Shown here: positions 16,044-24,660 of the stretch, piece by piece
Layout: each line of letters opens with the position of its first letter
Position numbering within the stretch: the stretch's first letter is position 1
Assembly: GCA_919902965.1 (NCBI GenBank)
Contig: CAKKSJ010000395.1
Location: 1 to 38,439, forward strand
Reading direction: 5' to 3'
DNA from: Burkholderiales bacterium
GTDB lineage: Bacteria; Pseudomonadota; Gammaproteobacteria; Burkholderiales; SG8-39
DNA: 38,439 bases
Notes under the pieces: generated by a model
Databases searched by the model: none
The model's input: the letters and a program-made list of their open reading frames with translations, nothing else
What the model was told of the DNA's origin: nothing
Made by a program: the position numbers and the translations under genes

Positions 16044-17452
16044 AGCTGCTGCCGCGTTCGCTGTTCGGCCGTACGCTGCTGGTGCTGATCACCGGACTGG
16101 TGCTCGCCGAGCTCGCCAGCCAGGTGGTCAACTTCTTCGACCGCGGCAGCGGCGTGTACCGGCTTGGCGCACAGCAGACGGCGCTGCGGATTGCGCAGTC
16201 CGCGCGGATCCTGAACCGTCTTTCCACAGAGCAGCGCGGCGCGGTGATCGAGGAACTGAACGGACCGAGTTTCAGCGTCGTCCTGGGAGGCGCGCCGGTC
16301 GCCGTCGGAAAAGGCTACGCCGAACACGACCGCTATGAGCGCGCGCTTGCCGAACTGATCAAGCGTTACCTCCGATCGGAATGGAGCGCCACGGTGCAAA
16401 TCACCAGCCTGGGGCGGGCAGCGCGCCCCGCCCGTTACGAGGCGGTCGACACCAGCCCGTTCGAGCAGTGGATTGCACGCCATTTCTATTTCATCCTTCC
16501 GGGCACATTTTCGATCGTCTCGCAAATCCCGCTGGAAGACGGCACCATGGCAGTGTTCTACGCGCGCATTCCGCAGGAGCCGCTCAGCCGGATCGAATCA
16601 TTGCTGCCCAGGCTGCTGCTCACGCTCGCCATTTTCGCCGCGCTCGGCGCGGTCGCGGTGGGCGCGATTACGCGTTCGCTGGAACGACTCGCGCGCGCCG
16701 CCGATCAAGTCGGCGCCGAACCCGAGGGCGCATCGCTGCCGGAGCACGGACCGAGCGAGGTGCGCAGCGTGATCCACGCTTTCAACCGCATGCGTCTGGA
16801 CATGCGCAGCTACGTACTGGAACGCGCGCGCATGCTCGGCGCCATTTCGCACGATCTGCAGACGCCGATTACCCGGCTGCGGCTCAGGGCGGAAATGATT
16901 CCGGACGCAGACAGCCGGGCGAAGTTCGTGCGCGACCTGGATGAGATGGAGGCGATGGCCGGTTCGGCGCTGGAGTTCTTCAAGAGCCTGGGCAATGAGC
17001 CGCAGCGCCACCCTCTGGACGTGGGGGCGCTGGTGGACAGCCTGTGCGAAGACTGGGTCGACACCGGCCGCGACGTGAGCGTGCAGGGCGCGCCTCGCGG
17101 TCCGTACAACGCGCACCCGCAGGCGATGCGCCGCTGCATCGACAATCTGATCGAAAACGCATTGCGCTACGGTGTACGGGCGCGGGTCTATATCGAGGAT
17201 GACGACAAGTCCCTGCGCATCACCGTGCGCGATGACGGCCCGGGCATCCCCGAACAGGAACTGGAGCGGGTGTTCGAGCCGTTTTTCCGCCTGGAGCAGT
17301 CGCGCAATCGCGACAGCGGGGGTACGGGTCTGGGTCTTTCCATCGCGCGCAATATTGCGCGCTGGCACGGGGGCGAGATCCACCTGCGCAATGCCCCCGA
17401 GGGCAAAGGGCTGATCGCCGAACTGGTCCTGCCGCGTTCCCGGTCGGGCTGA
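16040..17452 (+). CDS. Sensor histidine kinase, EnvZ-like
   Basis: ATG 16040 overlaps the regulator stop. The 470-residue inner-membrane kinase has helix 1 at about residues 10-30, a periplasmic domain of roughly 150 residues, helix 2 around LLLTLAIFAALGAVAVGAI, a HAMP linker, the H-box AISHDLQTPITRLRLRAEM with H271, the N-box CIDNLIENALRYG, and ATP lid motifs DDGPGIPEQ and GGTGLGLSIARNI. It should autophosphorylate H271 and pass phosphate to D55 of its partner. The signal sensed is not evident. Confidence 0.93.
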   Translation: MKLLPRSLFGRTLLVLITGLVLAELASQVVNFFDRGSGVYRLGAQQTALRIAQSARILNRLSTEQRGAVIEELNGPSFSVVLGGAPVAVGKGYAEHDRYERALAELIKRYLRSEWSATVQITSLGRAARPARYEAVDTSPFEQWIARHFYFILPGTFSIVSQIPLEDGTMAVFYARIPQEPLSRIESLLPRLLLTLAIFAALGAVAVGAITRSLERLARAADQVGAEPEGASLPEHGPSEVRSVIHAFNRMRLDMRSYVLERARMLGAISHDLQTPITRLRLRAEMIPDADSRAKFVRDLDEMEAMAGSALEFFKSLGNEPQRHPLDVGALVDSLCEDWVDTGRDVSVQGAPRGPYNAHPQAMRRCIDNLIENALRYGVRARVYIEDDDKSLRITVRDDGPGIPEQELERVFEPFFRLEQSRNRDSGGTGLGLSIARNIARWHGGEIHLRNAPEGKGLIAELVLPRSRSG

Positions 17453-17482
17453 TACCCGCTCCGCCGCCGGCGGCGCGCGTGA

Positions 17483-17661
17483 TCAGACCAGCTGATCCCA
17501 ATAGCCCAGCATTTGCTCGCGCATGCGCGCGTCGGGGATGCGGCCGCGCGTCGCATTCAGATTGTCGAGCGCGTATTCCGGCCGGTCCGTGCCCGGGATG
17601 ACGGTTGTCGCCGCGGAGTTGGCTAACACGAACTTCGGGAAGAACTGTGCCCAACTGCTGC
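17483..17661 (-). pseudogene. Aldo/keto reductase, carboxyl-terminal remnant
   Basis: The minus strand encodes SWAQFFPKFVLAN, then TTVIPGTDRPEYALDNL and RGRIPDARMREQML before a stop at 17483. This is the usual tail of aldo/keto reductases (FVLA-P-V-T-VIPGT-P-H--DN). Only about 58 of some 300 residues remain. The upstream part is missing because the divergent reductase gene starts at 17698. The homology begins essentially at the second copy of the 17-bp repeat. It cannot be functional. Confidence 0.72.
17636..17652 (+). repeat. 17-bp direct repeat, copy 2
   Basis: This is identical to 14756-14772. Here the complementary strand encodes the AQFFP part of the aldo/keto reductase remnant, at the point where that gene is truncated. 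Confidence 0.7.
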
Positions 17662-17697
17662 AATATCTTAATGCCGTCCCGGCGGTTAAAATAGCGC

Positions 17698-19047
17698 ATG
17701 CGCGTCGCAATCATCGGTTCCGGCCCGGCCGGCTTTTACGCGGCAGAGGCGCTATTGAGGCGCACTGACGCGGCAGTCGATGTCGACCTATTCGAGCGTC
17801 TCCCGACCCCGTACGGCCTGGTGCGGGGAGGGGTCGCGCCCGACCACCAGAAGATCAAAACGGTAATCCGCGTCTTTGCGGCCACGGCCGCGCGTCCGAC
17901 TTTCAGGTTTCTGGGAAATGTCTGCCTTGGGCGTGACGTGAGGGTGGAGGAACTGCGCCGGCATTATCATCAGATTGTCTACGCCACCGGCAACGAAGCT
18001 GACCGCCGTCTGGGTATTCCCGGCGAAGGCATTGCGCGCTGCACGCCGGCGACGGTGTTCGTGGGCTGGTACAACGGACATCCCGACTATCGCAACGCGA
18101 GCATCGATTTGTCGGTAGAGCGCGTCGCGGTGGTGGGCAACGGCAACGTGGCGGTCGACGCCGCGCGGATACTGCTGCGCACGCCGGCGGAACTCGAAAA
18201 AACCGATATCGCCGCGCACGCGCTGGAAACCTTGCGCAATAGCAAGGTGCGTGAAGTATTCATGCTCGGGCGGCGCGGACCGGAGCAAGCGGCGTTTTCC
18301 TCGGCTGAAATCAAGGAACTCGGCACGATGGAGGCGGCGGACCCGGTGATTGCAGCTGGCGAGCTTGCGGGCTGTGCGCACTCCACCGGCAACGCGGAAA
18401 CGGACAGGAACCTGAAGGTTCTCCGTGCCCTCGCAGCGAAAGCGCCGCGCGCGGATGCAAAAAAACTCCACTTGCGCTTTCTTGTCTCGCCTACGCAGAT
18501 CATCGCCGATGCCGAAGGCAGGGTGGCCGGCATCGCGATCGAGAAGAACCGTCTCGAAACACGGCCCGACGGTTCCGTTGCCGCCCGCGGTACCGGCGCG
18601 ATCGAAGTGCTCGATGTCGGCATGGTGTTGCCGGCGATAGGCTATGCGGCGGAACGCATTGCCGGCGTCCCTTACGACGAGCAAGCGCGGGTCATTGCCA
18701 ACGAGGATGGCCGTGCCGTCGATCCGGCTACCCGTGCAGTCATTGCCAACGAGTATGTGGTCGGCTGGGCGCGCAGCGGGCCGCAGGGGCTGATCGGGGA
18801 GCATAAGCGCGCGTCCGCCCAGGTCGTCGGACATATGATGGCCGATGGCGCCAAACTTGAAGCGCGCGCGCTGCCGGATCGCGACGCTATCCTTGCCCTG
18901 CTGCGCGAGCGCGGCGTGCAGCCCGTCTCCTTCAGCGACTGGAAGCAGCTGGATGATGTCGAGGTCGCGCGCGGAGCGCGGCGCGGCGCGCCGCGCGACA
19001 AGATCGTCGATGTCGAGGCGATGCTCGCCGTGCTTGGCCAGAATTGA
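17698..19047 (+). CDS. Ferredoxin-NADP reductase, FprA/adrenodoxin-reductase type
   Basis: This 449-residue flavoprotein transfers electrons between NADPH and ferredoxin. The FAD motif is at residues 6-16 (IGSGPAGFYAA), followed by FERLPTPYGLVRGGVAPDHQ, the hallmark of the adrenodoxin-reductase type. The NADP-binding segment is VVGNGNVAVDAARILL (about 144-159), with GRRGPEQAAF near 191. The tail has YVVGWARSGPQGLIGEHK. It is cytosolic and full length. It appears to be transcribed with the EamA gene that follows; no ferredoxin gene is near. Confidence 0.9.
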   Translation: MRVAIIGSGPAGFYAAEALLRRTDAAVDVDLFERLPTPYGLVRGGVAPDHQKIKTVIRVFAATAARPTFRFLGNVCLGRDVRVEELRRHYHQIVYATGNEADRRLGIPGEGIARCTPATVFVGWYNGHPDYRNASIDLSVERVAVVGNGNVAVDAARILLRTPAELEKTDIAAHALETLRNSKVREVFMLGRRGPEQAAFSSAEIKELGTMEAADPVIAAGELAGCAHSTGNAETDRNLKVLRALAAKAPRADAKKLHLRFLVSPTQIIADAEGRVAGIAIEKNRLETRPDGSVAARGTGAIEVLDVGMVLPAIGYAAERIAGVPYDEQARVIANEDGRAVDPATRAVIANEYVVGWARSGPQGLIGEHKRASAQVVGHMMADGAKLEARALPDRDAILALLRERGVQPVSFSDWKQLDDVEVARGARRGAPRDKIVDVEAMLAVLGQN

Positions 19048-19121
19048 ACGGGACACCGCGGGCTGGGGCGGGCGATGGCGACCACCCTATAATCGCGCAT
19101 TCTCCAGCACCGACCTCGCAC

Positions 19122-20051
19122 TTGCCACAAAGTGCCGTCCTTGCCCGCTTTTCGCCCTACCTGCTGCTCGCCGCCGCGGTCCTGTTCTGGGCTTTGAACT
19201 GGATCGCCGGGCGCGCGTTGCGGGACGACGTACCTTCGTACTCGCTCGCATTCTGGCGCTGGGTGAGCGCGATCGTTCTGCTGCTGCCTTTCGCCTGGCC
19301 GCACCTGGTGCGCGGTTGGCCGGCGATGCGCCGCTCGTGGCGGATCATGCTCGCGCTCGGCGTGCTCGGTACGACCTTCTGCAATCTGGCCTCGTACACC
19401 GGCCTCAAGTACACCACCGCCGTGAGCGGTTCCATTCTCAATTCTTTCGTGCCCGTGATCATCATTGCGATCTCCTGGGCATTCCTGGGCCAGCGTCTGC
19501 GCGCTTCGCAGTGGGCGGGCGTTGCGATCTCGCTGACCGGGGTATTGATTATTGTCGGCCGCGGCGACCCGATGCTGATCCTGTCGCTATCGCTCAATCG
19601 CGGCGACCTGTGGATCTTCGCGTCGATGCTGCTATGGGCGCTTTACACGGTTTGCCTGCGCTGGCGGCCGCCGGACCTGCATCCGCTCGGCCTCCTCGGC
19701 GCGAATGCGATCGTCGGCGTGGTCACCATGCTGCCCGTGTACATCTGGTCGCTTTCACAGAGTATGCACATTACCTGGACGGCAGGGGCGGCGGCCGGTC
19801 TCGCCTACGTTGGTGTGTTCCCCTCGGTGGTGGGCTATATCTTCTGGAACAACGCTGTTGCGCGCGTCGGTCCCAACAAGGCCGGCATGTTCATGCACCT
19901 CATGCCGGTGTTTGCGAGCGTGCTCGCCATCGCATTTCTGGGCGAGAGTTTGCGCCTGTTCCACGTCGCCGGCATGGCGATGATACTCGGCGGCATCTGG
20001 CTCACCAGCCGCAGCCACAATCCGCAAGCCGTGGCCGGGATGGAAAACTGA
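19122..20051 (+). CDS. EamA-family (DMT) transporter, probable exporter
   Basis: This inner-membrane protein has ten predicted helices in two EamA repeats. Landmarks are LLLAAAVLFWALNWIAGRAL, SLAFWRWVSAIVLLLPF, GLKYTTAVSGSILNSFVP and, in repeat 2, NNAVARVGPNKAGMFMHLMPVFA. No ATG fits the start. TTG 19122 gives 309 residues and the family-typical short head. TTG 19044, which overlaps the previous stop, would add 26 polar residues. A TATAAT at 19088-19093 without a good -35 favours the later start. Substrates of this family include amino acids and metabolites; none can be named here. Confidence 0.85.
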   Translation: MPQSAVLARFSPYLLLAAAVLFWALNWIAGRALRDDVPSYSLAFWRWVSAIVLLLPFAWPHLVRGWPAMRRSWRIMLALGVLGTTFCNLASYTGLKYTTAVSGSILNSFVPVIIIAISWAFLGQRLRASQWAGVAISLTGVLIIVGRGDPMLILSLSLNRGDLWIFASMLLWALYTVCLRWRPPDLHPLGLLGANAIVGVVTMLPVYIWSLSQSMHITWTAGAAAGLAYVGVFPSVVGYIFWNNAVARVGPNKAGMFMHLMPVFASVLAIAFLGESLRLFHVAGMAMILGGIWLTSRSHNPQAVAGMEN

Positions 20052-20067
20052 CAGCAGGCAATCCTGA

Positions 20068-20277
20068 TCAGTCCTCCAGGGTGAAACCCACCTTGATCGT
20101 TACCTGCCAGTGGGCCACTTTCCCGTTTTCCACGTGGCCGCGCGTCTCCACGACCTCGAACCAGTGAATATTGCGCACGGATTGCGAGGCCTTGGCGATG
20201 GCGCCATCGACGGCGTCCTCGATACTCTTGGTAGAGGATCCGGTGAGTTCGATGTGCTTGTAGACATGGTTGCTCAT
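20068..20277 (-). CDS. Dodecin, flavin-binding protein
   Basis: This 69-residue protein has the single dodecin domain: VYKHIELTGSSTKSIEDAV, RNIHWFEVVETRG, then HWQVTIKVGFTLED. Dodecins assemble as hollow dodecamers that store flavins. The tryptophan of NIHWF and glutamine of WQVTIKV match the isoalloxazine-stacking positions. AGGAG precedes the ATG. It converges on the EamA gene with 16 bases between stops and is divergent from the MATE gene. Confidence 0.93.
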   Translation of the reverse strand: MSNHVYKHIELTGSSTKSIEDAVDGAIAKASQSVRNIHWFEVVETRGHVENGKVAHWQVTIKVGFTLED

Positions 20278-20426
20278 GTTGTTCTCCTGAAGCAATTGTA
20301 GGGGATGGCCATGCGGCTGGTGCTTGCGCAGGCGCAATTGTCCGCCTTTTCCGGTGTTCACTGCAATGCGCGCTTGCGTCGCCGCGGCTGGTGCGGATGC
20401 GCGCCCGTCGTCGTATCTCTGCAATA

Positions 20427-21830
20427 ATGCCGCACATGCTGCGCTCGCCCAATCAAGCTGCACGCCCTGTTTCGCCGCCTGACGCGCGCGCGCGCCTGCT
20501 CGAAGGGCCGATCCTCGCAACGCTGCTGCGCCTTTCGGTGCCAAACATCGCTTTGGTCGGTGCGCAGCTGGCGGTCAATATTGCGGAGACCTATTTCGTC
20601 GGACGACTGGGTACGCAGGCACTGGCCGGAGTTTCGCTCGTATTCCCGGTCGTGATGCTGATGCAGATGATGTCGGCTGGGGCCATGGGCGGGGGCATTT
20701 CCTCCGCCATCGCGAGGGCGCTCGGCGGCCACCGTCAGGACGATGCCGAAGCGCTCGCCTGGCATGCCGTGCTGATCGCGTTGGCGCTGGGCGCCGGTTT
20801 CACCATCGGGGCGCTGGTTTTCGGCCCGAGCCTGTATCGATTGCTCGGCGGAGACGGGGCGACGCTCGGCGACGCACTCGCGTATTCAAATATCGTGTTC
20901 GGGGGCGCCGTATTCGCATGGTTGATGAACAGCCTGGCGAGTGTGCTGCGCGGCAGCGGCGATATGCGCACGCCCGCCGTGATCCTGGTGGCCGGCGCGC
21001 TGGTCATGATCGCAGTGTCGCCCTTGCTCATTTTCGGAGCAGGGCCGCTGCCTGGCTTCGGGCTGCGCGGCGCGGCGCTTGCGCTGGTCGCCTATTATTT
21101 CGCCGGCAGCGTTCTCCTCGGCTGGCGCATACTGCGCGGCGCAACGCTGGTTTCCCTGCGGCCCTGCCGTCCGTGCTGGCCTTATTTCTCTCGAATATTG
21201 AAGGTCGGCGTGCCGGCCTGTGTACATGCCGCGCTGATCAATACGGCGGTCGCAGTGACGACCGGCTTCGTCGGCGTTTATGGCGCGGCAGCGCTTGCAG
21301 GTTATGGCATAGGTGCGCGACTCGAGTATCTGCAGATACCCATAGTGTTTGGCCTGGGCGCCACGCTGGTCGCCATGGTCGGAACCAATGTCGGTGCGGG
21401 CCAGTTCGAGCGGGCACGCAGAATCGCCTGGACCGGCGGATTGTTTGCGGCAGGCATTTGCGGCGCCATCGGTACCGTGGTGGCCGTCGCACCGCGGCTA
21501 TGGGCCGGCGCGTTCACGCGCGACCCCGAAGTGCTCGCGGTCGCTACCCAGTATTTTCATATCGCCGGGCCGAGCTATGCCTTCCTTGGCCTGGGAATGG
21601 CCTTGTACTTTTCGTTTCAGGGCACCGGTCGCATGTTGTGGCCGCTGCTGTGCGTCAGCCTGCGGATACTGATCATTGCGGCTGGCTGCACACTCGCGAC
21701 GCGCGCATTTGCGCTCGGTCTGGGCGGCTTGTTCGCCGTCACCGCAGCGGCATTGGTCGCGTTCGGGGCCATGTACGCAGTGGGTGTTTGGCGCTTTTTC
21801 TCGCACGCCGGGCAGCGGCAAAAAAAATAG
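20427..21830 (+). CDS. MATE-family efflux transporter
   Basis: This inner-membrane exporter has twelve helices in two halves. From ATG 20427 it has 467 residues; GTG 20391 and ATG 20436 are in-frame alternatives. Landmarks are GPILATLLRLSVPNIALVGAQ, ETYFVGRLGTQALAGVSLVFP, GGGISSAIARALGG and, in the second half, GLGATLVAMVGTNVGAGQ. MATE proteins export cationic drugs or metabolites using sodium or proton gradients; the substrate is unknown. The stop lies at the edge of a hairpin that terminates transcription from the opposite strand. Confidence 0.9.
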   Translation: MPHMLRSPNQAARPVSPPDARARLLEGPILATLLRLSVPNIALVGAQLAVNIAETYFVGRLGTQALAGVSLVFPVVMLMQMMSAGAMGGGISSAIARALGGHRQDDAEALAWHAVLIALALGAGFTIGALVFGPSLYRLLGGDGATLGDALAYSNIVFGGAVFAWLMNSLASVLRGSGDMRTPAVILVAGALVMIAVSPLLIFGAGPLPGFGLRGAALALVAYYFAGSVLLGWRILRGATLVSLRPCRPCWPYFSRILKVGVPACVHAALINTAVAVTTGFVGVYGAAALAGYGIGARLEYLQIPIVFGLGATLVAMVGTNVGAGQFERARRIAWTGGLFAAGICGAIGTVVAVAPRLWAGAFTRDPEVLAVATQYFHIAGPSYAFLGLGMALYFSFQGTGRMLWPLLCVSLRILIIAAGCTLATRAFALGLGGLFAVTAAALVAFGAMYAVGVWRFFSHAGQRQKK

Positions 21831-21857
21831 GCCGCCCGAACGCTGTCCGGCAGCCTA
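21820..21857 (-). terminator. Rho-independent terminator, minus strand
   Basis: Read on the minus strand, TAGGCTGCC...GGGCGGCCTA (21857-21828) pairs over nine positions including one G-T, and is followed by eight T (21827-21820). On the plus strand no T-run follows, so it is not a standard terminator for the MATE gene. It implies a minus-strand transcript from 21858-22366. Confidence 0.65.
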
Positions 21858-22366
21858 TCAAGAACGGTCTTCGGCAATGCCGCCAACGACCGCTCACGCT
21901 CACCGCAGGGACTCGACGCGCGTGACACTTCCGGTCACTCACGCAGTACGGTCCGATTTTTCTGGCGGTCTCCTCCTCCTCCTCGATTAGGGTCGAAACA
22001 ACACCTCTGCCGGATTCGGCGGAACAAAGGCTGGAACCCATGGAAGCATGGTCATGGTATTTGAAACAAAGATTTTGCGCAATATCATATTTTCGCCTTA
22101 GCTTGCGATCTCCGGGTTCCCTCGCAGCGGGGGCTTAATCAAGGCAAAAACATGGTGTTCCAGAAATAAATTGACCGGCGCATACAAATTCTGCGCAAAT
22201 ACGCTAGCCGCAATCGCGCGCGTAGCGATACACTCTGCGGTGGAATCTGCCTGACCGCATAGGCAAGCGGGCTGTGCTTTCGCATATCGCATGGACGCTA
22301 GCCGGTTAGCTTTTTTTGAGGCGATTGCGACATCCGATTCTTCAAACACGGCGGCGTAAAACAAAA
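21858..22366. other. Intergenic region, possible minus-strand small RNA or peptide gene
   Basis: These 500 bases contain no recognisable protein. Minus-strand frames of about 95-100 codons exist (22098-22385 and 21739-22041) but resemble nothing known and their use is unproven. A strong terminator on the minus strand at its left end suggests something is transcribed leftward. The MarR gene starts at its right edge. Confidence 0.4.
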
Positions 22367-22906
22367 ATGGAAAAACGCAAAGCAAGCAATTCCGGCCTTA
22401 ACAGTGAGGACACGCCCGCGGCTTCTGCAGCCACTTCACCCGGCCAGAAGAAACGGCTCGAGGTATTGAAACAATTTCGAGTGCTGTTGCGCTCGATCAA
22501 ACGGCACTATCAGTGGATCGAAAAAGAGTGCGGGATGAGCGGCGCGCAACTGTGGGCGATGGCGGAAATCGCGGAGGCACCCGGCATCAAAGTGAGTGAT
22601 CTCGCACGTCGGCTGGGGGTGCATTTGTCCACGGCGAGCAATATGCTGCGGCGGCTGGAGGAATTGTCGCTGGTAAAACGGATACGTACCGGAAAGGATC
22701 ACCGCGTGGTGCAATTGGAGATTACGTCCAAAGGTGCAAAAATTCTGAGTAAGGCGCCGCGCCCGCTGGTCGGTGTTCTGCAACAGGCCCTCGCGGATCT
22801 TCCGCAGCGCCGGCTGGATACCCTGCATGCCGAACTGGGCGAAGTCATCCGGTTGATGAAGTTCAAGGATAGCAAGGCGCGGACCACGCCTTTGTCCGAT
22901 CTATAG
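22367..22906 (+). CDS. MarR-family transcriptional regulator
   Basis: This 179-residue protein starts at ATG 22367; upstream codons in frame are basic and untypical. The winged helix is at about residues 50-120: LWAMAEIAEAPGIKVSDLARRLGVHLSTASNMLRRLEELSLVKR, then IRTGKDHRVVQLEITSKG with the basic wing. The first 30 residues are polar and probably disordered. MarR repressors usually respond to phenolic or other small ligands. It is the first gene ahead of the AroQ-like, cupin and ThDP genes and is the natural candidate to bind the inverted repeats at 24606-24638. Confidence 0.88.
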   Translation: MEKRKASNSGLNSEDTPAASAATSPGQKKRLEVLKQFRVLLRSIKRHYQWIEKECGMSGAQLWAMAEIAEAPGIKVSDLARRLGVHLSTASNMLRRLEELSLVKRIRTGKDHRVVQLEITSKGAKILSKAPRPLVGVLQQALADLPQRRLDTLHAELGEVIRLMKFKDSKARTTPLSDL

Positions 22907-23001
22907 AGTGAAAAGCGGAGGCACAAACGTTCAAGCCGCGTTGCCGCGCCGAACTTGCGTGCATCGCGGCGGCATCGTACTCCCGGGAATGGTGGACTGA
23001 A

Positions 23002-23454
23002 ATGACCAGAATACTCCTCGTGCAAGGCGCCAACATGGCCTATCTGGGCAAGCGCGAGCCGGAGATCTATGGCACGACCAGCGCCGCAGAACTCGATCTG
23101 CTGCTGCAGGGCCACGCGCGCGAAACAGGTTTCCAGCTCGAAATCTACTATGCGCATGTCGAGGGCGAGGCGATCGCCCGCGTCTTTCGCGCGGCGGAAG
23201 AAGGGGTGGACGGCCTGCTGATGAATCCGGCCGGGTTTTCTTACGCGGGATACGCGTTGCGGGATTGCCTGCGCGCGCTGCGTGTTCCCTACGTGGAAGT
23301 GCACATGAGCAATATCGACAAGCGCGGCATCAAATCGGTCACGGCGGAAACCGCCCGCGGCGTCATCGCCGGCTTCGGCCTGCACTCCTATACCATGGGC
23401 CTGGACGCCTTGTGCGCCTTGATCGGCGATGGCAGGGACAGCGGCAGTCGCTGA
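23002..23454 (+). CDS. Type II 3-dehydroquinate dehydratase-like protein (AroQ paralogue, altered active site)
   Basis: At 150 residues this has normal AroQ length. The family frame is clear: GANMAYLGKREPEIYG, MNPAGFSYAGYALRD, EVHMSNIDKRG and GVIAGFG. Numbered as in M. tuberculosis DHQase, N75 and H101 are kept, as are the conserved Arg and Tyr of KREPEIYG. Catalytic H81 is replaced by tyrosine, and the segment holding Arg112 is shortened and lacks the EFRRHS-type motif. The canonical SNHE region also reads AHVEGE. It is therefore unlikely to be the shikimate-pathway enzyme. With cupins and a ThDP enzyme nearby, a role on another cyclic or hydroxy-acid substrate is inferred. Confidence 0.75.
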   Translation: MTRILLVQGANMAYLGKREPEIYGTTSAAELDLLLQGHARETGFQLEIYYAHVEGEAIARVFRAAEEGVDGLLMNPAGFSYAGYALRDCLRALRVPYVEVHMSNIDKRGIKSVTAETARGVIAGFGLHSYTMGLDALCALIGDGRDSGSR

Positions 23455-23491
23455 TCTGATTGAGGATCATGATGACTAGGAGGTACGGCAT

Positions 23492-23878
23492 ATGAACAAG
23501 GCAGACTGGGTATTTCGCCTGCATGGGGACACGCGCGGGATTCAGCGCGAGCTGGCGAAGGGCGTCACTACGTCGATCTTTCCGGGCGAAAACGTGATGC
23601 TCTCGGTGGTACGCGTCGAGCCGAATGCGACCGGCAATGTGCACAGCCATCCCGAAGAGCAGTGGGGCGTGCTGCTGGAGGGTCAATGCACGCGCATCCA
23701 GGGCGGCGAGGAGGTGGACGCGACTGCAGGAGAATTCTGGCATACCCCGGGCGGCGTGCCCCACGGCGTGCGCACCGGCAGCGAGGGTGCGCTCATCCTG
23801 GATATCTTCAGCCCGCCGCGCGCCGAATACCGGCAAAGCGGCAAGGGATTCGGCAAGGCGATCGTTCAGGAAGCCTGA
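23492..23878 (+). CDS. Cupin-domain protein
   Basis: This 128-residue single-cupin protein starts 37 bases after the AroQ-like gene with a strong AGGAGG. Motif 1 is NVHSHPEEQWGVLLEG (metal ligands H, H, E), and motif 2 is GEFWHTPGGVPHGV. These give the standard 3-His/1-Glu metal site. Small cupins act as dioxygenases, isomerases, lyases or sugar binders; the reaction here is unknown. It is probably cotranscribed with the AroQ-like gene. Confidence 0.85.
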   Translation: MNKADWVFRLHGDTRGIQRELAKGVTTSIFPGENVMLSVVRVEPNATGNVHSHPEEQWGVLLEGQCTRIQGGEEVDATAGEFWHTPGGVPHGVRTGSEGALILDIFSPPRAEYRQSGKGFGKAIVQEA

Positions 23879-23911
23879 GCCCCAGGCCGGCGCGCGAGCA
23901 CTCGGGCGCTG

Positions 23912-24514
23912 CTAAACGTGCGGCACGGTCGCCTGCATGGATTTGCGCGCTGAAAACGTTTCGTACCACTGGCTCAACCCGTCGCGCCCCTCGCGCCAGG
24001 CGAGTTGCGGTGCGCGAAAATCCAGATAGCCGAGGGCGCAGCCCAGGGTAATCGTCGCGATGTTGGTCGTTTGCGCCAGTTTCATCGCGGCGATCCGGTC
24101 CAGCGTCCGGACGCTCTTGTCCTTCTGCCGGTCCAGCGTGCCCTGGTAAACGTACTCTTTCGGCCGGCGCAACTGTTCGGTGATGCTGGCGACCGTGGCC
24201 TCGATGATGCCGTCCGCAAAGGCGTGCAGCTGCAATACAGGCCAGCGCTCGGCCGGCTCGGATGGAATCAGGCGGGCGCCGGCATGCAGCGAATCGAGAT
24301 ATTCGCAGCACAGATAGGACCCCGCAAACACCCCCTCAGGCGTAGACAGGGCGGGTACCTTTCCCAATGGATTGTCTTTGGTGATCTCGGTATCCGGTTC
24401 CCACACATTCCCGGGAACCAGCTCAATCGAGTCCGCCAGTCCGGTTTCGTGGGCAAAAACCAGTACTTTGCGCACAAACGGCGATGCGGGGGAATACCAG
24501 AGCCTCATAGTCAT
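23912..24514 (-). CDS. Glutathione S-transferase family protein
   Basis: From ATG 24514 the product is 200 residues (ATG 24508 is an equally plausible start). The thioredoxin-fold amino half begins MRLWYSPASPFVRKVLVFAHE and holds NPLGKVPALSTPEG, the cis-proline and glutathione-binding loop. The helical half has LQLHAFADGIIEA and LGYLDFRAPQLAW. The serine of SPASP is at the catalytic position of serine/cysteine-type bacterial GSTs. It converges on the cupin gene and diverges from the ThDP enzyme gene. The frame continues to 24574 but lacks GST features there. Confidence 0.9.
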   Translation of the reverse strand: MTMRLWYSPASPFVRKVLVFAHETGLADSIELVPGNVWEPDTEITKDNPLGKVPALSTPEGVFAGSYLCCEYLDSLHAGARLIPSEPAERWPVLQLHAFADGIIEATVASITEQLRRPKEYVYQGTLDRQKDKSVRTLDRIAAMKLAQTTNIATITLGCALGYLDFRAPQLAWREGRDGLSQWYETFSARKSMQATVPHV

Positions 24515-24605
24515 TTTCGCCTGTCTCCTAAGATTGAATGCCTGATTGCCGCGGCTCGCCAGCTTGCTGCGCACCCGCCTGGCGAGATCCCCTCAGCAGC
24601 AGGGA

Positions 24606-24660
24606 ATGTGCACATATTTTACCATGTCGGTTGACATGCGACTATGTGAAGACTTATAAA
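24606..24660 (+). promoter_or_regulatory. Promoter with two operator-like palindromes upstream of the ThDP enzyme gene
   Basis: TTGACA (24631-24636) and TATAAA (24655-24660) are 18 bases apart (TTATAA at 17). The inverted repeat CATGTC-GGTT-GACATG (24623-24638) covers the -35, and the perfect palindrome ATGTGCACAT (24606-24615) lies just upstream. This is the geometry of a repressor-controlled promoter; the MarR protein encoded at 22367 is the nearest candidate. The GST promoter probably also lies here on the other strand. Confidence 0.6.
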
